From a bacterium (GTDB lineage Bacteria > Campylobacterota > Campylobacteria > Campylobacterales > Sulfurimonadaceae): 64,000 bases of DNA. The notes beneath the pieces were generated by a model. That model was not told where the DNA came from, searched no databases, and saw only the letters and a program-made list of their open reading frames with translations. How positions within the stretch are numbered: position 1 is the first letter of the stretch; each line of letters starts with the position of its first letter. Positions 55,473 to 63,533 of this stretch are shown here, one piece after another. A program made the position numbers and the translations under genes. The stretch covers positions 34,528 to 98,527 of the forward strand of contig JAHJEG010000049.1 in assembly GCA_018825665.1 (NCBI GenBank), in the 5' to 3' direction.

Positions 55473-57116
55473 ATGAGAAATATCTTCCAGCCAAAACTGT
55501 TTACACTTATAAAAGAGGGGATTTTAAAAGAGCATCTGGCATCCGATATATTTGCAGGCATCATAGTCGGCATAGTCGCTCTTCCGCTTGCTATAGCCTT
55601 TGCGGTAGCTTCGGGGGTTTCTCCGGAAAAGGGCATAATCACAGCTGTAATTGCAGGTTTTATCATCTCCTTTTTGGGTGGCAGCCGCGTTCAGATAGGT
55701 GGTCCTACGGGGGCTTTTATCATCATCATTTATGGCATAATCGAGCAGTACGGGATAGACGGCCTCATCATCTCCACCATCATGGCCGGAATGATACTGG
55801 TACTTTTTGGTCTCTTGCAGCTTGGTGCCCTGCTCAAGTATTTTCCCCATCCTTTGATTGTCGGTTTTACAAGTGCAATAGCCTTGGTGATATTTTCTAC
55901 ACAGATCAAAGATGCGCTGGGACTGGATATACAAAAACTTCCCTCAGAATTTTTACAAAAGTGGGAAATGTATTTTGCACAGCTTCACAACATAAACCAC
56001 TATGCACTTCTGGTTACTCTGGCGACAATGCTCATCACAATATATTTTAAAAAAATTACGACTAAAATACCGGGCTCTTTCGTAGCCATTATCCTTATAA
56101 CTTTTCTAGTGACTTTTGCCGATATCCCGGTGACAACGATAGAGACTTTTTTTGGAACAATCTCCAGCGAAATAACTTTTACTACACCAAATATAGTGTG
56201 GAGCGAACTGCATATCTATTTGGCTCCAGCTTTGATAATCGCACTTCTTGGCGGAATTGAATCTCTTCTCTCGGCTGTCGTGGCAGATGGTATGATAGGC
56301 TCCAATCACCGTTCTAATACCGAACTCATAGCACAGGGAATAGCAAATATATTCACCCCGTTTTTTGGTGGTATACCGGCTACGGGAGCCATTGCAAGAA
56401 CAGCGACAAATGTGAAAAACGGAGGACGAACGCCTATTGCAGGAATCGTTCATGCTCTTACCCTCTTTTTGATTATGTTGTTTTTTGCAGATTTTGCAAA
56501 ACTCATTCCCATGTCTGTTTTGGCAGGAATTTTAATAGTAGTCGCATACAATATGAGCGAATGGCGTTCTTTTGTCTCTATACTCAAAGGCTCGCCGTTT
56601 GATGCCCTAGTATTACTATCCACTTTTTTTCTAACCGTTTTGGTAGATCTCACCGTTGCAATCGAAGTTGGAATCGTTTTATCCTCCTTATTATTTATGA
56701 AAAGAATGGCTGATATCAATACTGTCCTACCGGAGGAGATAGATGATGATTCGCTTGAGAACTATTCCAATATTCCCCAAGGAATCTCCGTATATGAGAT
56801 AGGCGGACCGCTGTTCTTTGCTTCGGCAAAACAGTATGCCCAGACGATTAAGAACATCGGGTTTTCCAGTAAAATTCTCATTATCAGGATGCGCCATGTT
56901 CCGTTTGTCGATTCTACCGCCATTCACAATCTGCAAGAGACTATAAAAGCGCTCAAAGATGCAGGTGTTATCATAGTGACATCAGGTGTAAACAATACTG
57001 TCTATGAAGATTTAAAGAAAAACAATATAGTCTCCCTGATAGGGGAAGAAAATATGTTTAAAAACTTTTCAAAATCTGTTAATCATTCCATTTTATTGTT
57101 AAAAAATGAAGATTAA
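55473..57116 (+). CDS. SulP-family anion transporter with STAS domain
   Basis: A 547-residue inner-membrane transporter: ~12 spans starting DIFAGIIVGIVALPLAIAFA, the family signature GGSRVQIGGPTGAFIIII, and PFFGGIPATGAIARTATNVK, then a C-terminal STAS domain (residues ~430-540; RMRHVPFVDSTAIHNLQ). Transports sulfate, bicarbonate or a related anion; no carbonic anhydrase is adjacent to decide. Confidence 0.92.
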   Translation: MRNIFQPKLFTLIKEGILKEHLASDIFAGIIVGIVALPLAIAFAVASGVSPEKGIITAVIAGFIISFLGGSRVQIGGPTGAFIIIIYGIIEQYGIDGLIISTIMAGMILVLFGLLQLGALLKYFPHPLIVGFTSAIALVIFSTQIKDALGLDIQKLPSEFLQKWEMYFAQLHNINHYALLVTLATMLITIYFKKITTKIPGSFVAIILITFLVTFADIPVTTIETFFGTISSEITFTTPNIVWSELHIYLAPALIIALLGGIESLLSAVVADGMIGSNHRSNTELIAQGIANIFTPFFGGIPATGAIARTATNVKNGGRTPIAGIVHALTLFLIMLFFADFAKLIPMSVLAGILIVVAYNMSEWRSFVSILKGSPFDALVLLSTFFLTVLVDLTVAIEVGIVLSSLLFMKRMADINTVLPEEIDDDSLENYSNIPQGISVYEIGGPLFFASAKQYAQTIKNIGFSSKILIIRMRHVPFVDSTAIHNLQETIKALKDAGVIIVTSGVNNTVYEDLKKNNIVSLIGEENMFKNFSKSVNHSILLLKNED

Positions 57117-57179
57117 TTAATTTTTTCTTAAACAAGACAAATATACTCTGATTTATGTTTATCTAAAAGTTTTAATAGT

Positions 57180-57185
57180 TACAAT
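57180..57185 (+). promoter_or_regulatory. Candidate -10 box of the superoxide reductase gene
   Basis: TACAAT lies 31-37 bases before the ATG in the 100-base gap after the SulP gene. Confidence 0.3.
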
Positions 57186-57216
57186 GTCATAAATAAAAAC
57201 AACATAAGGATTCCAC

Positions 57217-57603
57217 ATGCCAAAGATTAATAAATATGTAGACATAGATACTGTAGAGCGTGAAGCTAAAAAAGACCTGATAGACCGTCATTCACCGTTT
57301 ATTCACTGTGCTGATACTGCTAAAGCAGGTGAGCCGTTTGAAGTAACTGTTAAAATGGGTCAGGAATACACTCACCCGGATGATTTTGATCACTACATCG
57401 AATCCGTAACATTATTCAACGGTGAAACAAAATTAGCGCAGGCTTCTTATGTTCCGGGAACTCTGGGAAATGTTAAAGCGCACAACACGACTACATTCAC
57501 AATCATTCCGACCGGTAAAAAACTTACTCTTGTTGCTCACGGGTATTGTACAAAACACGGTATCTGGGAAGGTACTCCGGTAGAAGTAGCTGTAGAAGCG
57601 TAA
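57217..57603 (+). CDS. Superoxide reductase (class II, neelaredoxin type)
   Basis: Reduces superoxide to peroxide without making oxygen. The mononuclear iron ligands are visible: His near the N-terminus (HSPFIHCA), GQEYTHPDDFDHYIESVTLF (two His) and GYCTKHGIWEG (Cys and His). There is no N-terminal desulforedoxin domain, so 128 residues is class II. The start codon ATG is inside a copy of the TTCCACATGCC motif (57211-57221). Monocistronic. Confidence 0.92.
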   Translation: MPKINKYVDIDTVEREAKKDLIDRHSPFIHCADTAKAGEPFEVTVKMGQEYTHPDDFDHYIESVTLFNGETKLAQASYVPGTLGNVKAHNTTTFTIIPTGKKLTLVAHGYCTKHGIWEGTPVEVAVEA

Positions 57604-57613
57604 AAGGCTCTTC

Positions 57614-59206
57614 CTACAAATTTTTTATAGATGGTTCATCTATATAGAAGCCTTGGGAATAATCAATTCCAAGGTCTTTGACCTTATTGAGTACCGTGCT
57701 TGAATGAACGTACTCTGCTACTGTCTGCACACCCAGTTTTTTAGCAAACTTCACTATAGTTTCCACAACCAAAAACGCATTTTTGTCTACGTCTATATCT
57801 TTTATAAGAGAACCGTCAATTTTAATGAAATCTATACTCATTTTTGTAAGATACGAAAAATTGGAATATCCGCTTCCAAAGTCGTCTATGGCTATTTTCG
57901 CTCCATGTCTTTTAACTTCCGTAATAAACCTCTCAACTATTTTAAAATCCTGAATTGCCTCTGATTCCAAGAGTTCAAATGTCACTCTTTTTGACGCCTT
58001 GCTGTTTTTTAGTTTTTCTATAATATATTTAAAAATTTGACTGCTCATGATATCTTCTATGGAAAGATTGATACTAAACTCAAATTCATTATTTTCAAAG
58101 GTCTTAAACGATGCATCTATTATATTTTTTGTAACCGTGTTATACACTTTGATTTTTTTTGCAATCGGTATAAACAACAAGGGTGAGATTATTTTTTCAT
58201 TCTCATCAATCATTCTGGCCAGACACTCATATTTTGTAATTTCAGAGCTGTTATTATCCGATATGGCTTGATAGAACGGGATTATTTTGGACTTTTCCAC
58301 AGCATCTCTCACCAGAGCAGACATCTTTAGATTTCTTTCATATTCGTTTTCAAAACGCATTCTGTCCTCATAAATCCAAAAAGGAACACCCTTCTCTTTG
58401 GCATATTTGAGTGCCATTGAAACCTTGGAGAAGATATCGTCATTTTTACTGTTCGAACATGAGGCTAAGGTCAAGTCTACAAATATATCGATATCCTGGT
58501 ATGTGACAACAATATTTTTGATTTTTTGATACAGTATGCTCAGATATTTTTTCAAATCATAAAAACCCATATTCTCATTGAGGACAATCGCGAACTCATC
58601 CGCCGAGAGTCTATATATCTTGCTGGTTTCAATGTTATTTTTAAGATAAAGTCCCACCTCTTCAATCACATAATCACCAACAATAAATCCGTAGAAATTA
58701 TTTATTGTCTTGAAGTTATCTATATTAAAGATGACAAGGCCGGCACCTTCATTATCATCGAGGTCTTTTCTGAGTTGATATACATTGGGAAGATTTGTCA
58801 AGTGATCTGTAAAATATCTGCTTAGGAGTTTATTTCTGTATAAATCAACATGCTGTTTTTTGATACTGTTTTCTATATAGAGTTCATTTAAGATTTCGTC
58901 ACTGACCGTATCGCTGATAATGGTATCTTCTAAGGTGTAAACAGTCACAAAGGTCTGTGTTCTGTCCTCAGATTTCAAAAGCACTACCCTGGCATGTGCA
59001 ATTCTTTTCTCCAATTCATTTTTTAAAGTTTGGACCAAGACTGTATTATGCATGTACGATACGATATGAACAAGCACATTGTCATGCACTATCTTTAAAA
59101 TATCGCTTACAACACCGTTGACTTCTCTTGAAGAAGTCAGTATAAAATTATTAATTTTTAAAGTATCTTTTTTATCTTCTAAACTCACAAAAATCCCTTT
59201 TTTCAT
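57614..59206 (-). CDS. GGDEF-EAL protein; EAL domain looks active, GGDEF degenerate
   Basis: A 530-residue cytoplasmic protein: uncharacterised N-terminal region (1-125), GGDEF-fold domain (~135-270), and EAL domain (~285-525). The cyclase loop reads RLSADEF rather than RxGGDEF, so cyclase activity is doubtful. The EAL domain keeps its catalytic set: KYECLARM (Glu of EAL), SINLSIEDI (Asn), TFELLESEA (Glu), AIDDFGSGYSNFSYL (two Asp), FIKIDGSLI (Lys), VAEYVHS (Glu) and YSQGFYIDEP (Gln). It should hydrolyse c-di-GMP. Confidence 0.9.
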   Translation of the reverse strand: MKKGIFVSLEDKKDTLKINNFILTSSREVNGVVSDILKIVHDNVLVHIVSYMHNTVLVQTLKNELEKRIAHARVVLLKSEDRTQTFVTVYTLEDTIISDTVSDEILNELYIENSIKKQHVDLYRNKLLSRYFTDHLTNLPNVYQLRKDLDDNEGAGLVIFNIDNFKTINNFYGFIVGDYVIEEVGLYLKNNIETSKIYRLSADEFAIVLNENMGFYDLKKYLSILYQKIKNIVVTYQDIDIFVDLTLASCSNSKNDDIFSKVSMALKYAKEKGVPFWIYEDRMRFENEYERNLKMSALVRDAVEKSKIIPFYQAISDNNSSEITKYECLARMIDENEKIISPLLFIPIAKKIKVYNTVTKNIIDASFKTFENNEFEFSINLSIEDIMSSQIFKYIIEKLKNSKASKRVTFELLESEAIQDFKIVERFITEVKRHGAKIAIDDFGSGYSNFSYLTKMSIDFIKIDGSLIKDIDVDKNAFLVVETIVKFAKKLGVQTVAEYVHSSTVLNKVKDLGIDYSQGFYIDEPSIKNL

Positions 59207-59301
59207 TTAAAGCTTTATTCTATCACAAAAGAGTCATAAAGTATATTTTAACCACTCTTTCAATATACTCACGTAAATATTTTAGTGCAAAGGTTTGGTT
59301 G

Positions 59302-59958
59302 ATGAAGTCTTTTCAAAATCTGTTATTACTTCAAAACCTCTATCGTCTAAAAGCACTTGGATTTGAATATACGGACCCGTTTTCTGTCAACGAATCCACC
59401 ACACATGAAGAACCAAAAAATATAGAGCAATTGGCAAAGGATATTTCCACATGCCATCTTTGCGACTTAAGTAAATCAAGAAAACAAAGCATGAGCGGCT
59501 ACGGAGACACAAACGCCGACCTTATGATAATAGACTTTAGTGTCTCCGTAAACGAAGATGCCAACAACTCCTATTATTGCGGCAACTCCGGTGAGACTTT
59601 AAAAAACATGATTGAAAAAGTTATCGGCCTGAATATCAGCGATGTTTTTTTTACACATGCCATAAAATGCAAACCTCTCAATTCAAACATACCATCATCC
59701 TCTGAATGGGATTCATGTAAATCGCATCTGTTTGCACAAATAGAATTTGTAAAGCCAAAAGTGATTGTTACCCTCGGTAAGGATGCTTATGCTAGAGTTA
59801 CAAATGAAGATGAAAACTTTGAGAATGTTAGAGGGCATATTATAGACTTTAAGAAATATAAACTGATACCTATCTACCACCCCCAATTTTTACTAAGAAA
59901 TCCTGAATCAAAAAAAATTGCGTTCAATGATTTAAAAACTATAAAGAGCTGTCTATGA
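59302..59958 (+). CDS. Uracil-DNA glycosylase-superfamily protein with diverged active-site motif
   Basis: The protein (218 residues) resembles family 4 UDG: Fe-S cysteines CHLCDLSKSR, then THAIKCKPLNSNIPSSSEWD, CKSHLFAQIEFVKPKVIVTL and a C-terminal YHPQFLLRNPESK. The catalytic motif that normally reads GEAPG near residue 75 is replaced by MIIDFSVSVNED, so glycosylase activity is questionable. ATG at 59302. The start of the next gene overlaps by ATGA. Confidence 0.8.
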   Translation: MKSFQNLLLLQNLYRLKALGFEYTDPFSVNESTTHEEPKNIEQLAKDISTCHLCDLSKSRKQSMSGYGDTNADLMIIDFSVSVNEDANNSYYCGNSGETLKNMIEKVIGLNISDVFFTHAIKCKPLNSNIPSSSEWDSCKSHLFAQIEFVKPKVIVTLGKDAYARVTNEDENFENVRGHIIDFKKYKLIPIYHPQFLLRNPESKKIAFNDLKTIKSCL

Positions 59959-61247
59959 AAAAATTTATATTGTTATTTTTGTTTTTACCTTTAGGTGTTT
60001 TTGCACAAAGTTTTTTGATATCAAACATCCCGATACCAAAAACATATATTCAAAACCTGGACCCCTATCCTTGTAACGAAGAGTGTTTGCAGACCTATCT
60101 TGATAACGACATGATTTTTTCGTTTCTCTCGCATGCAAACTCTAAACTGCAAAACCCTGAGCTGGATGAGATTAGAATGATGAATATCTCTATCTTAAAT
60201 ATCGGCTCAAATATACCTACGGATGCCTTACGAATTGCTCTACTTCTGCCGTATAAACTCATCGGCAGATATGCGGCATCCACAACAAACGCTTCTTTTG
60301 CGTATCTGCTTGCAAAGAACCACTCTTTTGAGCTCAAGAGCTATCAGATAGAAAGCCAAAGTCCAGAAGATATACAAAAAGCCATCGTACAGATCAAAGA
60401 AGACGGATTTTACTATGTCATTGCTCCCCTTACCCAGGAGGGAGCTGATGTTGTCGCACAAATAAACCCTGAATTGAGTATATATTTCCCCACTATAAAT
60501 AAAAAAGACGTAAGTCACACCTCTGCGTATCTGTACTACGGCGGCATTGACTATAAGGCACAAAGCGACCTTCTTCTCAAAGAGGCAGTTTCCCCTTTAG
60601 TTATATTTTTTGACAACTCTGCAATAGGAAAAAATCTGACCAAATATGAAGAAAATAAATTTAAATATAAAGAAATTATAGACGAAAACCTTAGCTTGGA
60701 CAATGAAGGCATAATAGAGAATTACGCGGAAAAACAAAAATTTGTTTTGGATGAAAATAAAACCGTCATAAAATTTGAAATCCCCAGAAGAACCACAAAT
60801 TTGGAAAAAGAGTTAAAAGAAAATGAAGATATCAAACAAGGTTCATTCTTTATAAATACACCTATCGTAAAAAGCGGTATGATTATGTCTCAGCTGACTT
60901 TGTATGATACCAATTCAACAAATGTTTTATCTACGCAAATCAACTATGATCCGCTTCTACTTTCAATGACGCAATATGTTGACAGAAAAGATATGATAGT
61001 GGCAAACTCTATCACATACAACAACAATATACTTGTAGAGACAAATGCTCTGCTTGGAAACGATATAGTATATGACTGGATCAATTATACTACCACCGTT
61101 GGGATAGACTACTTTTTTAATCTCATCACCCAGGAAGACAGAGAGTACAACATTCAAATGCACAATAATCAGATGATATACCCTATCGAACTTTTAAGAC
61201 CTTCTCTCTCTAGGTTTATGAAGCACCTACCGACCATTAAAGAGTGA
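59955..61247 (+). CDS. Periplasmic protein, LpoA/periplasmic-binding-like (tentative)
   Basis: A signal peptide (KKFILLFLFLPLGVFAQSF) starts the 430-residue protein. Residues ~90-170 (ALRIALLLPYKLIGRYAAST, FELKSYQIESQSPEDIQKAI, FYYVIAPLTQEGADVV) resemble type I periplasmic-binding folds as in LpoA, the PBP1A activator. The second half is unrecognised. Its last 21 bases overlap the convergent ybgC. Confidence 0.6.
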   Translation: MKKFILLFLFLPLGVFAQSFLISNIPIPKTYIQNLDPYPCNEECLQTYLDNDMIFSFLSHANSKLQNPELDEIRMMNISILNIGSNIPTDALRIALLLPYKLIGRYAASTTNASFAYLLAKNHSFELKSYQIESQSPEDIQKAIVQIKEDGFYYVIAPLTQEGADVVAQINPELSIYFPTINKKDVSHTSAYLYYGGIDYKAQSDLLLKEAVSPLVIFFDNSAIGKNLTKYEENKFKYKEIIDENLSLDNEGIIENYAEKQKFVLDENKTVIKFEIPRRTTNLEKELKENEDIKQGSFFINTPIVKSGMIMSQLTLYDTNSTNVLSTQINYDPLLLSMTQYVDRKDMIVANSITYNNNILVETNALLGNDIVYDWINYTTTVGIDYFFNLITQEDREYNIQMHNNQMIYPIELLRPSLSRFMKHLPTIKE

Positions 61248-61610
61248 TAAAATAAGCTCTTTGGTAGTATTGTCAATTTTTTGAGGTTTTGATTCAAAAT
61301 TTATATACACAAGAGTTATAAGCAACTCAAATATCTTTTTTTCTTCCTTAAAGATACTTTGTCGCAGAACAAACGAAGCACCCTTCATAGATACAAGTTC
61401 ACTTTTTACTTCTAACAAATCACCGAGTTTTGCACTTGAAATATAGTCAGCCTCGATACGCTTAGCCACAAAATGCCCATTCTCAAGTATAGGCGTACAA
61501 GCTTTTTGAAAAAAAGCATCACTTCTAGCTCTTTCACAAAAATTTAAATAGTTGGAATGATACACAACCCCGCCGGTATCTGTGTCTTCGTAATAGACCC
61601 TTATCTTCAT
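61227..61610 (-). CDS. ybgC: YbgC-type acyl-CoA thioesterase (hot-dog fold)
   Basis: 4-hydroxybenzoyl-CoA thioesterase family, 127 residues. Catalytic Asp lies in VYYEDTDTGGVVYHSNYLNF. ATG at 61610 has AGGGGT upstream; the frame extends to 61676 but that part is unlike the family and runs across a repeat, so I reject the longer start. In other proteobacteria YbgC is linked to Tol-Pal and acts on short acyl-CoA or acyl-ACP. Confidence 0.88.
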   Translation of the reverse strand: MKIRVYYEDTDTGGVVYHSNYLNFCERARSDAFFQKACTPILENGHFVAKRIEADYISSAKLGDLLEVKSELVSMKGASFVLRQSIFKEEKKIFELLITLVYINFESKPQKIDNTTKELILSLFNGR

Positions 61611-61985
61611 GCTGAACCCCTTTGTATACGTCACTTTCAAGGCTTTTGTAGTTTTAGCGGACACAAAACCGGTCACTAAAATGTTTGAAACTGAAAGCTA
61701 TTTTTTGTAATTAATTATGTAATTGTACTCAAATCAGGTAATCTTATTTAATCCGTTAAAAAGTAAGTATATTATTAATGCTCACAAAGATTTGTCCAAA
61801 CCTAAGACTATATCCTATTAAGTCTAATTCTCTCAGCAAAAACAAAAGAGCAAATTTCTTTTCTTATTCATAATTTAATGACTTTACAAAACATTTATGA
61901 AAGATATGTTTTAGATCGCTTAGTATTTTTCTTTTGTATGATACTCTTTTCTTTATCACAATCGTATCATCTAGTAGAAAATATG
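61611..61985. other. 375-base AT-rich intergenic region
   Basis: Apart from the short repeat at 61664-61680 I see no supported gene. A 30-codon frame starting at 61778 lacks a ribosome-binding site. Base composition drops here to that of the accessory segment to the right, so this is the probable boundary between core genome and island. Confidence 0.5.
61664..61680 (+). repeat. Copy 1 of imperfect direct repeat flanking the accessory segment
   Basis: CAAAACCGGTCACTAAA matches 16 of 17 bases at 63534-63550. The two lie 1,870 bases apart in the same orientation and enclose the nuclease and HIT genes. Confidence 0.5.
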
Positions 61986-62846
61986 TTAGTAATATTTACA
62001 AGCTTTTATAATTGTATAATTGTCAAATTGCAAGCCTTCAAATTTAAACTCTACTAGTTTATAGACTTCGTTATCTATATCACTTGAGATGATATCTATA
62101 AAAATAGTTCTGATTTTCTTTTTATTATTTGTTATTTTAGTTAAATAAATTAAAGGATAATATAATTGTAACAGTGCGAATGTTTTTCTAGATTTCAGAC
62201 CTTGTTTAGCCTCAAAAATGATAATTTCATCTTCATTTTCTAATACTAAATCTATCTCAAATTGAAAATTTTTATTTATATATCTTTTTCCAAATGTAGT
62301 TTTAAATTCTAAATCGAAATTTGTTTTTATTTTACCAAACTGTCCATATAGTAATCTTCGATAATTTAACTGTTTTTGAAAAACTGTAACATGTTCACTA
62401 TCAATAAAGTCATTTATAATGCCTATTGCTAATGCCTTATTTAGGTAAGCATTTTCATTTTTATGAAAATCTTTTAATGTCAATGGAATAAAGGTGTCAA
62501 TTTTGATTAAATTTTTAAGACTTATTTCTAAAAATGAAACTTTATTTAAATCAAAAAATATATCACCTCTAAAAAAGAAAAATTCACCTTGACCACAACG
62601 TATTGGCATTAAATTATTTTCTATAAAATAGTTCGACAAATCTTCTTTCTTGTAAAGAGGTATCCAATTTCCAGGTTTTAGTTTATTAAGTTGCTTAGAA
62701 CTAAATGCATTATGATTTTCGTCAAAAATATTTTTATAATTATTACTTGGACAAAACTTTTCATTTGAACTTAGAAAGTCATTAATATAATTTAAACTTT
62801 TTTTATTGAAGATTTTAAGAACTTCTATCCAATCATTTTGAGCCAT
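61986..62846 (-). CDS. Orphan PD-(D/E)XK nuclease, restriction-endonuclease-like
   Basis: The protein, 286 residues, is Asn-, Lys- and Ile-rich and encoded by DNA visibly more AT-rich than the core genes. Near residue 200 it has FQFEIDLVLENEDEIIIFEA followed by KQGL, matching the PD-(D/E)XK pattern of an acidic residue, then a beta-hairpin and E-x-K (EAK). The N-terminal ~130 residues (PGNWIPLYKKEDLSNYF) are not recognised. There is no methyltransferase in the window, so it is an orphan. It may be a restriction enzyme or another defence nuclease. Confidence 0.65.
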   Translation of the reverse strand: MAQNDWIEVLKIFNKKSLNYINDFLSSNEKFCPSNNYKNIFDENHNAFSSKQLNKLKPGNWIPLYKKEDLSNYFIENNLMPIRCGQGEFFFFRGDIFFDLNKVSFLEISLKNLIKIDTFIPLTLKDFHKNENAYLNKALAIGIINDFIDSEHVTVFQKQLNYRRLLYGQFGKIKTNFDLEFKTTFGKRYINKNFQFEIDLVLENEDEIIIFEAKQGLKSRKTFALLQLYYPLIYLTKITNNKKKIRTIFIDIISSDIDNEVYKLVEFKFEGLQFDNYTIIKACKYY

Positions 62847-63028
62847 TATTATTTTCCGATATAAAATCTTTTATGCAAAAAAGCATAAATAGTAAAAACG
62901 AGCATATTTTAACTTTATTTTTAACATTATATCGGTTTAAGCAAAATTTGACGAGTTTATATATTTTTGTATAAATTTGATATAGTTTGAATTAAAAGGT
63001 AAGTTAGATCATTATGTAGGACTGGGCC
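62847..63028. other. Divergent intergenic region
   Basis: An AT-rich 182-base gap separates the divergent nuclease and HIT genes and must hold both promoters. No clear -10 or operator is strong enough to name. Confidence 0.4.
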
Positions 63029-63409
63029 ATGAATAAAAGTTGTGTATTTTGTAGTAAAAACACTAACATAGACATAATTGATTGTAATAACTTAGCATTA
63101 GCATTTTATGATTTATACCCTGTTACTAAATATCATACACTTATTGTCCCAAAACGACATGTTGCCAATTATTTTGAGCTTGAAAAATCTGAAATTGATG
63201 CCATTAATGAACTTATATATCTTCAAAAAGACCAATTGTTAAAGATAGATAAAACGATTACTGGCTTTAATATTGGAGTGAATATAGGAGAAGATGCGGG
63301 ACAAAGTATTTTTCATACACACATACATTTAATACCAAGAAGAAAAGGTGATACGGAAAAACCAAAAGGTGGAGTTAGAGGTGTAATTCCAGAGAAGCAA
63401 AAATATTAA
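63029..63409 (+). CDS. HIT-family nucleotide hydrolase
   Basis: The 126-residue protein has the histidine triad HTHIHLIPRRKG, preceded by CVFCSKNTNIDIIDCNNLAL and PKRHVANYFELE, and ends KPKGGVRGVIPEKQKY. This C-terminal GGVRGVIP-xKQ-Y tail is known from HIT proteins of the Ap4A-hydrolase type that often occur in mobile or defence-rich regions. Substrate would be a dinucleoside polyphosphate or nucleoside phosphoramidate. Start has TAGGA upstream. Confidence 0.88.
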   Translation: MNKSCVFCSKNTNIDIIDCNNLALAFYDLYPVTKYHTLIVPKRHVANYFELEKSEIDAINELIYLQKDQLLKIDKTITGFNIGVNIGEDAGQSIFHTHIHLIPRRKGDTEKPKGGVRGVIPEKQKY

Positions 63410-63427
63410 AATTAAGGATCTTATAAA

Positions 63428-63508
63428 ATGGAACTAATAGGAGTAGGACTTGTAACAGTTGTAATCTTTTATATTTTAGCTAAATTGTTTGTATCATTAT
63501 TTTGGTAG
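63428..63508 (+). CDS. 26-residue single-span membrane peptide
   Basis: The short frame reads MELIGVGLVTVVIFYILAKL then FVSLFW and a stop: one hydrophobic span covering nearly the whole peptide. AAGGAT lies eight bases before the ATG, and it follows the HIT stop by 18 bases on the same strand, so the two are probably cotranscribed. Function unknown; a toxin-like or membrane-adaptor peptide is possible. Confidence 0.45.
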   Translation: MELIGVGLVTVVIFYILAKLFVSLFW

Positions 63509-63533
63509 TACAACTTTAAAGTGAAAACGGCAC

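Larger units (their letters stand above)
4138..59455 (+). repeat. Dispersed strand-biased motif WTCCACATGCCR, 20 copies
   Basis: Start of each core CCACATGCC on the plus strand: 4140, 9854, 12204, 12261, 15024, 27899, 31679, 33007, 37660, 40320, 41223, 42631, 44511, 52031, 52441, 53507, 57213, 59447. Copies in the minus orientation (GGCATGTGG) start at 20994 and 27505. Fourteen of the twenty extend to TTCCACATGCC, five to ATCCACATGCC, one to CTCCACATGCC; the next base is almost always A or G. The range given here spans the family; it is not one element. Confidence 0.85.

Noticed and set aside
57217..57603. Possible SoxZ-like sulfur-carrier protein
   Set aside because: Length and the FEVTVKMGQEYTH stretch recall SoxZ, but GYCTKHGIWEG and HPDDFDHYIE are superoxide-reductase iron ligands, and no SoxY is adjacent.
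4138..59455. Dispersed motif as a DNA-uptake sequence
   Set aside because: A prepilin peptidase is present, but the 18:2 strand bias and lack of inverted pairs at terminators fit a replichore-oriented site better. Kept as an alternative only.
61611..61676. N-terminal extension of ybgC
   Set aside because: The frame is open, but the conserved hot-dog fold starts at the ATG at 61610 with a ribosome site, and the extension crosses the repeat at 61664.
61778..61873. Short frame in the AT-rich gap (30 codons)
   Set aside because: No ribosome-binding site and no recognisable content.
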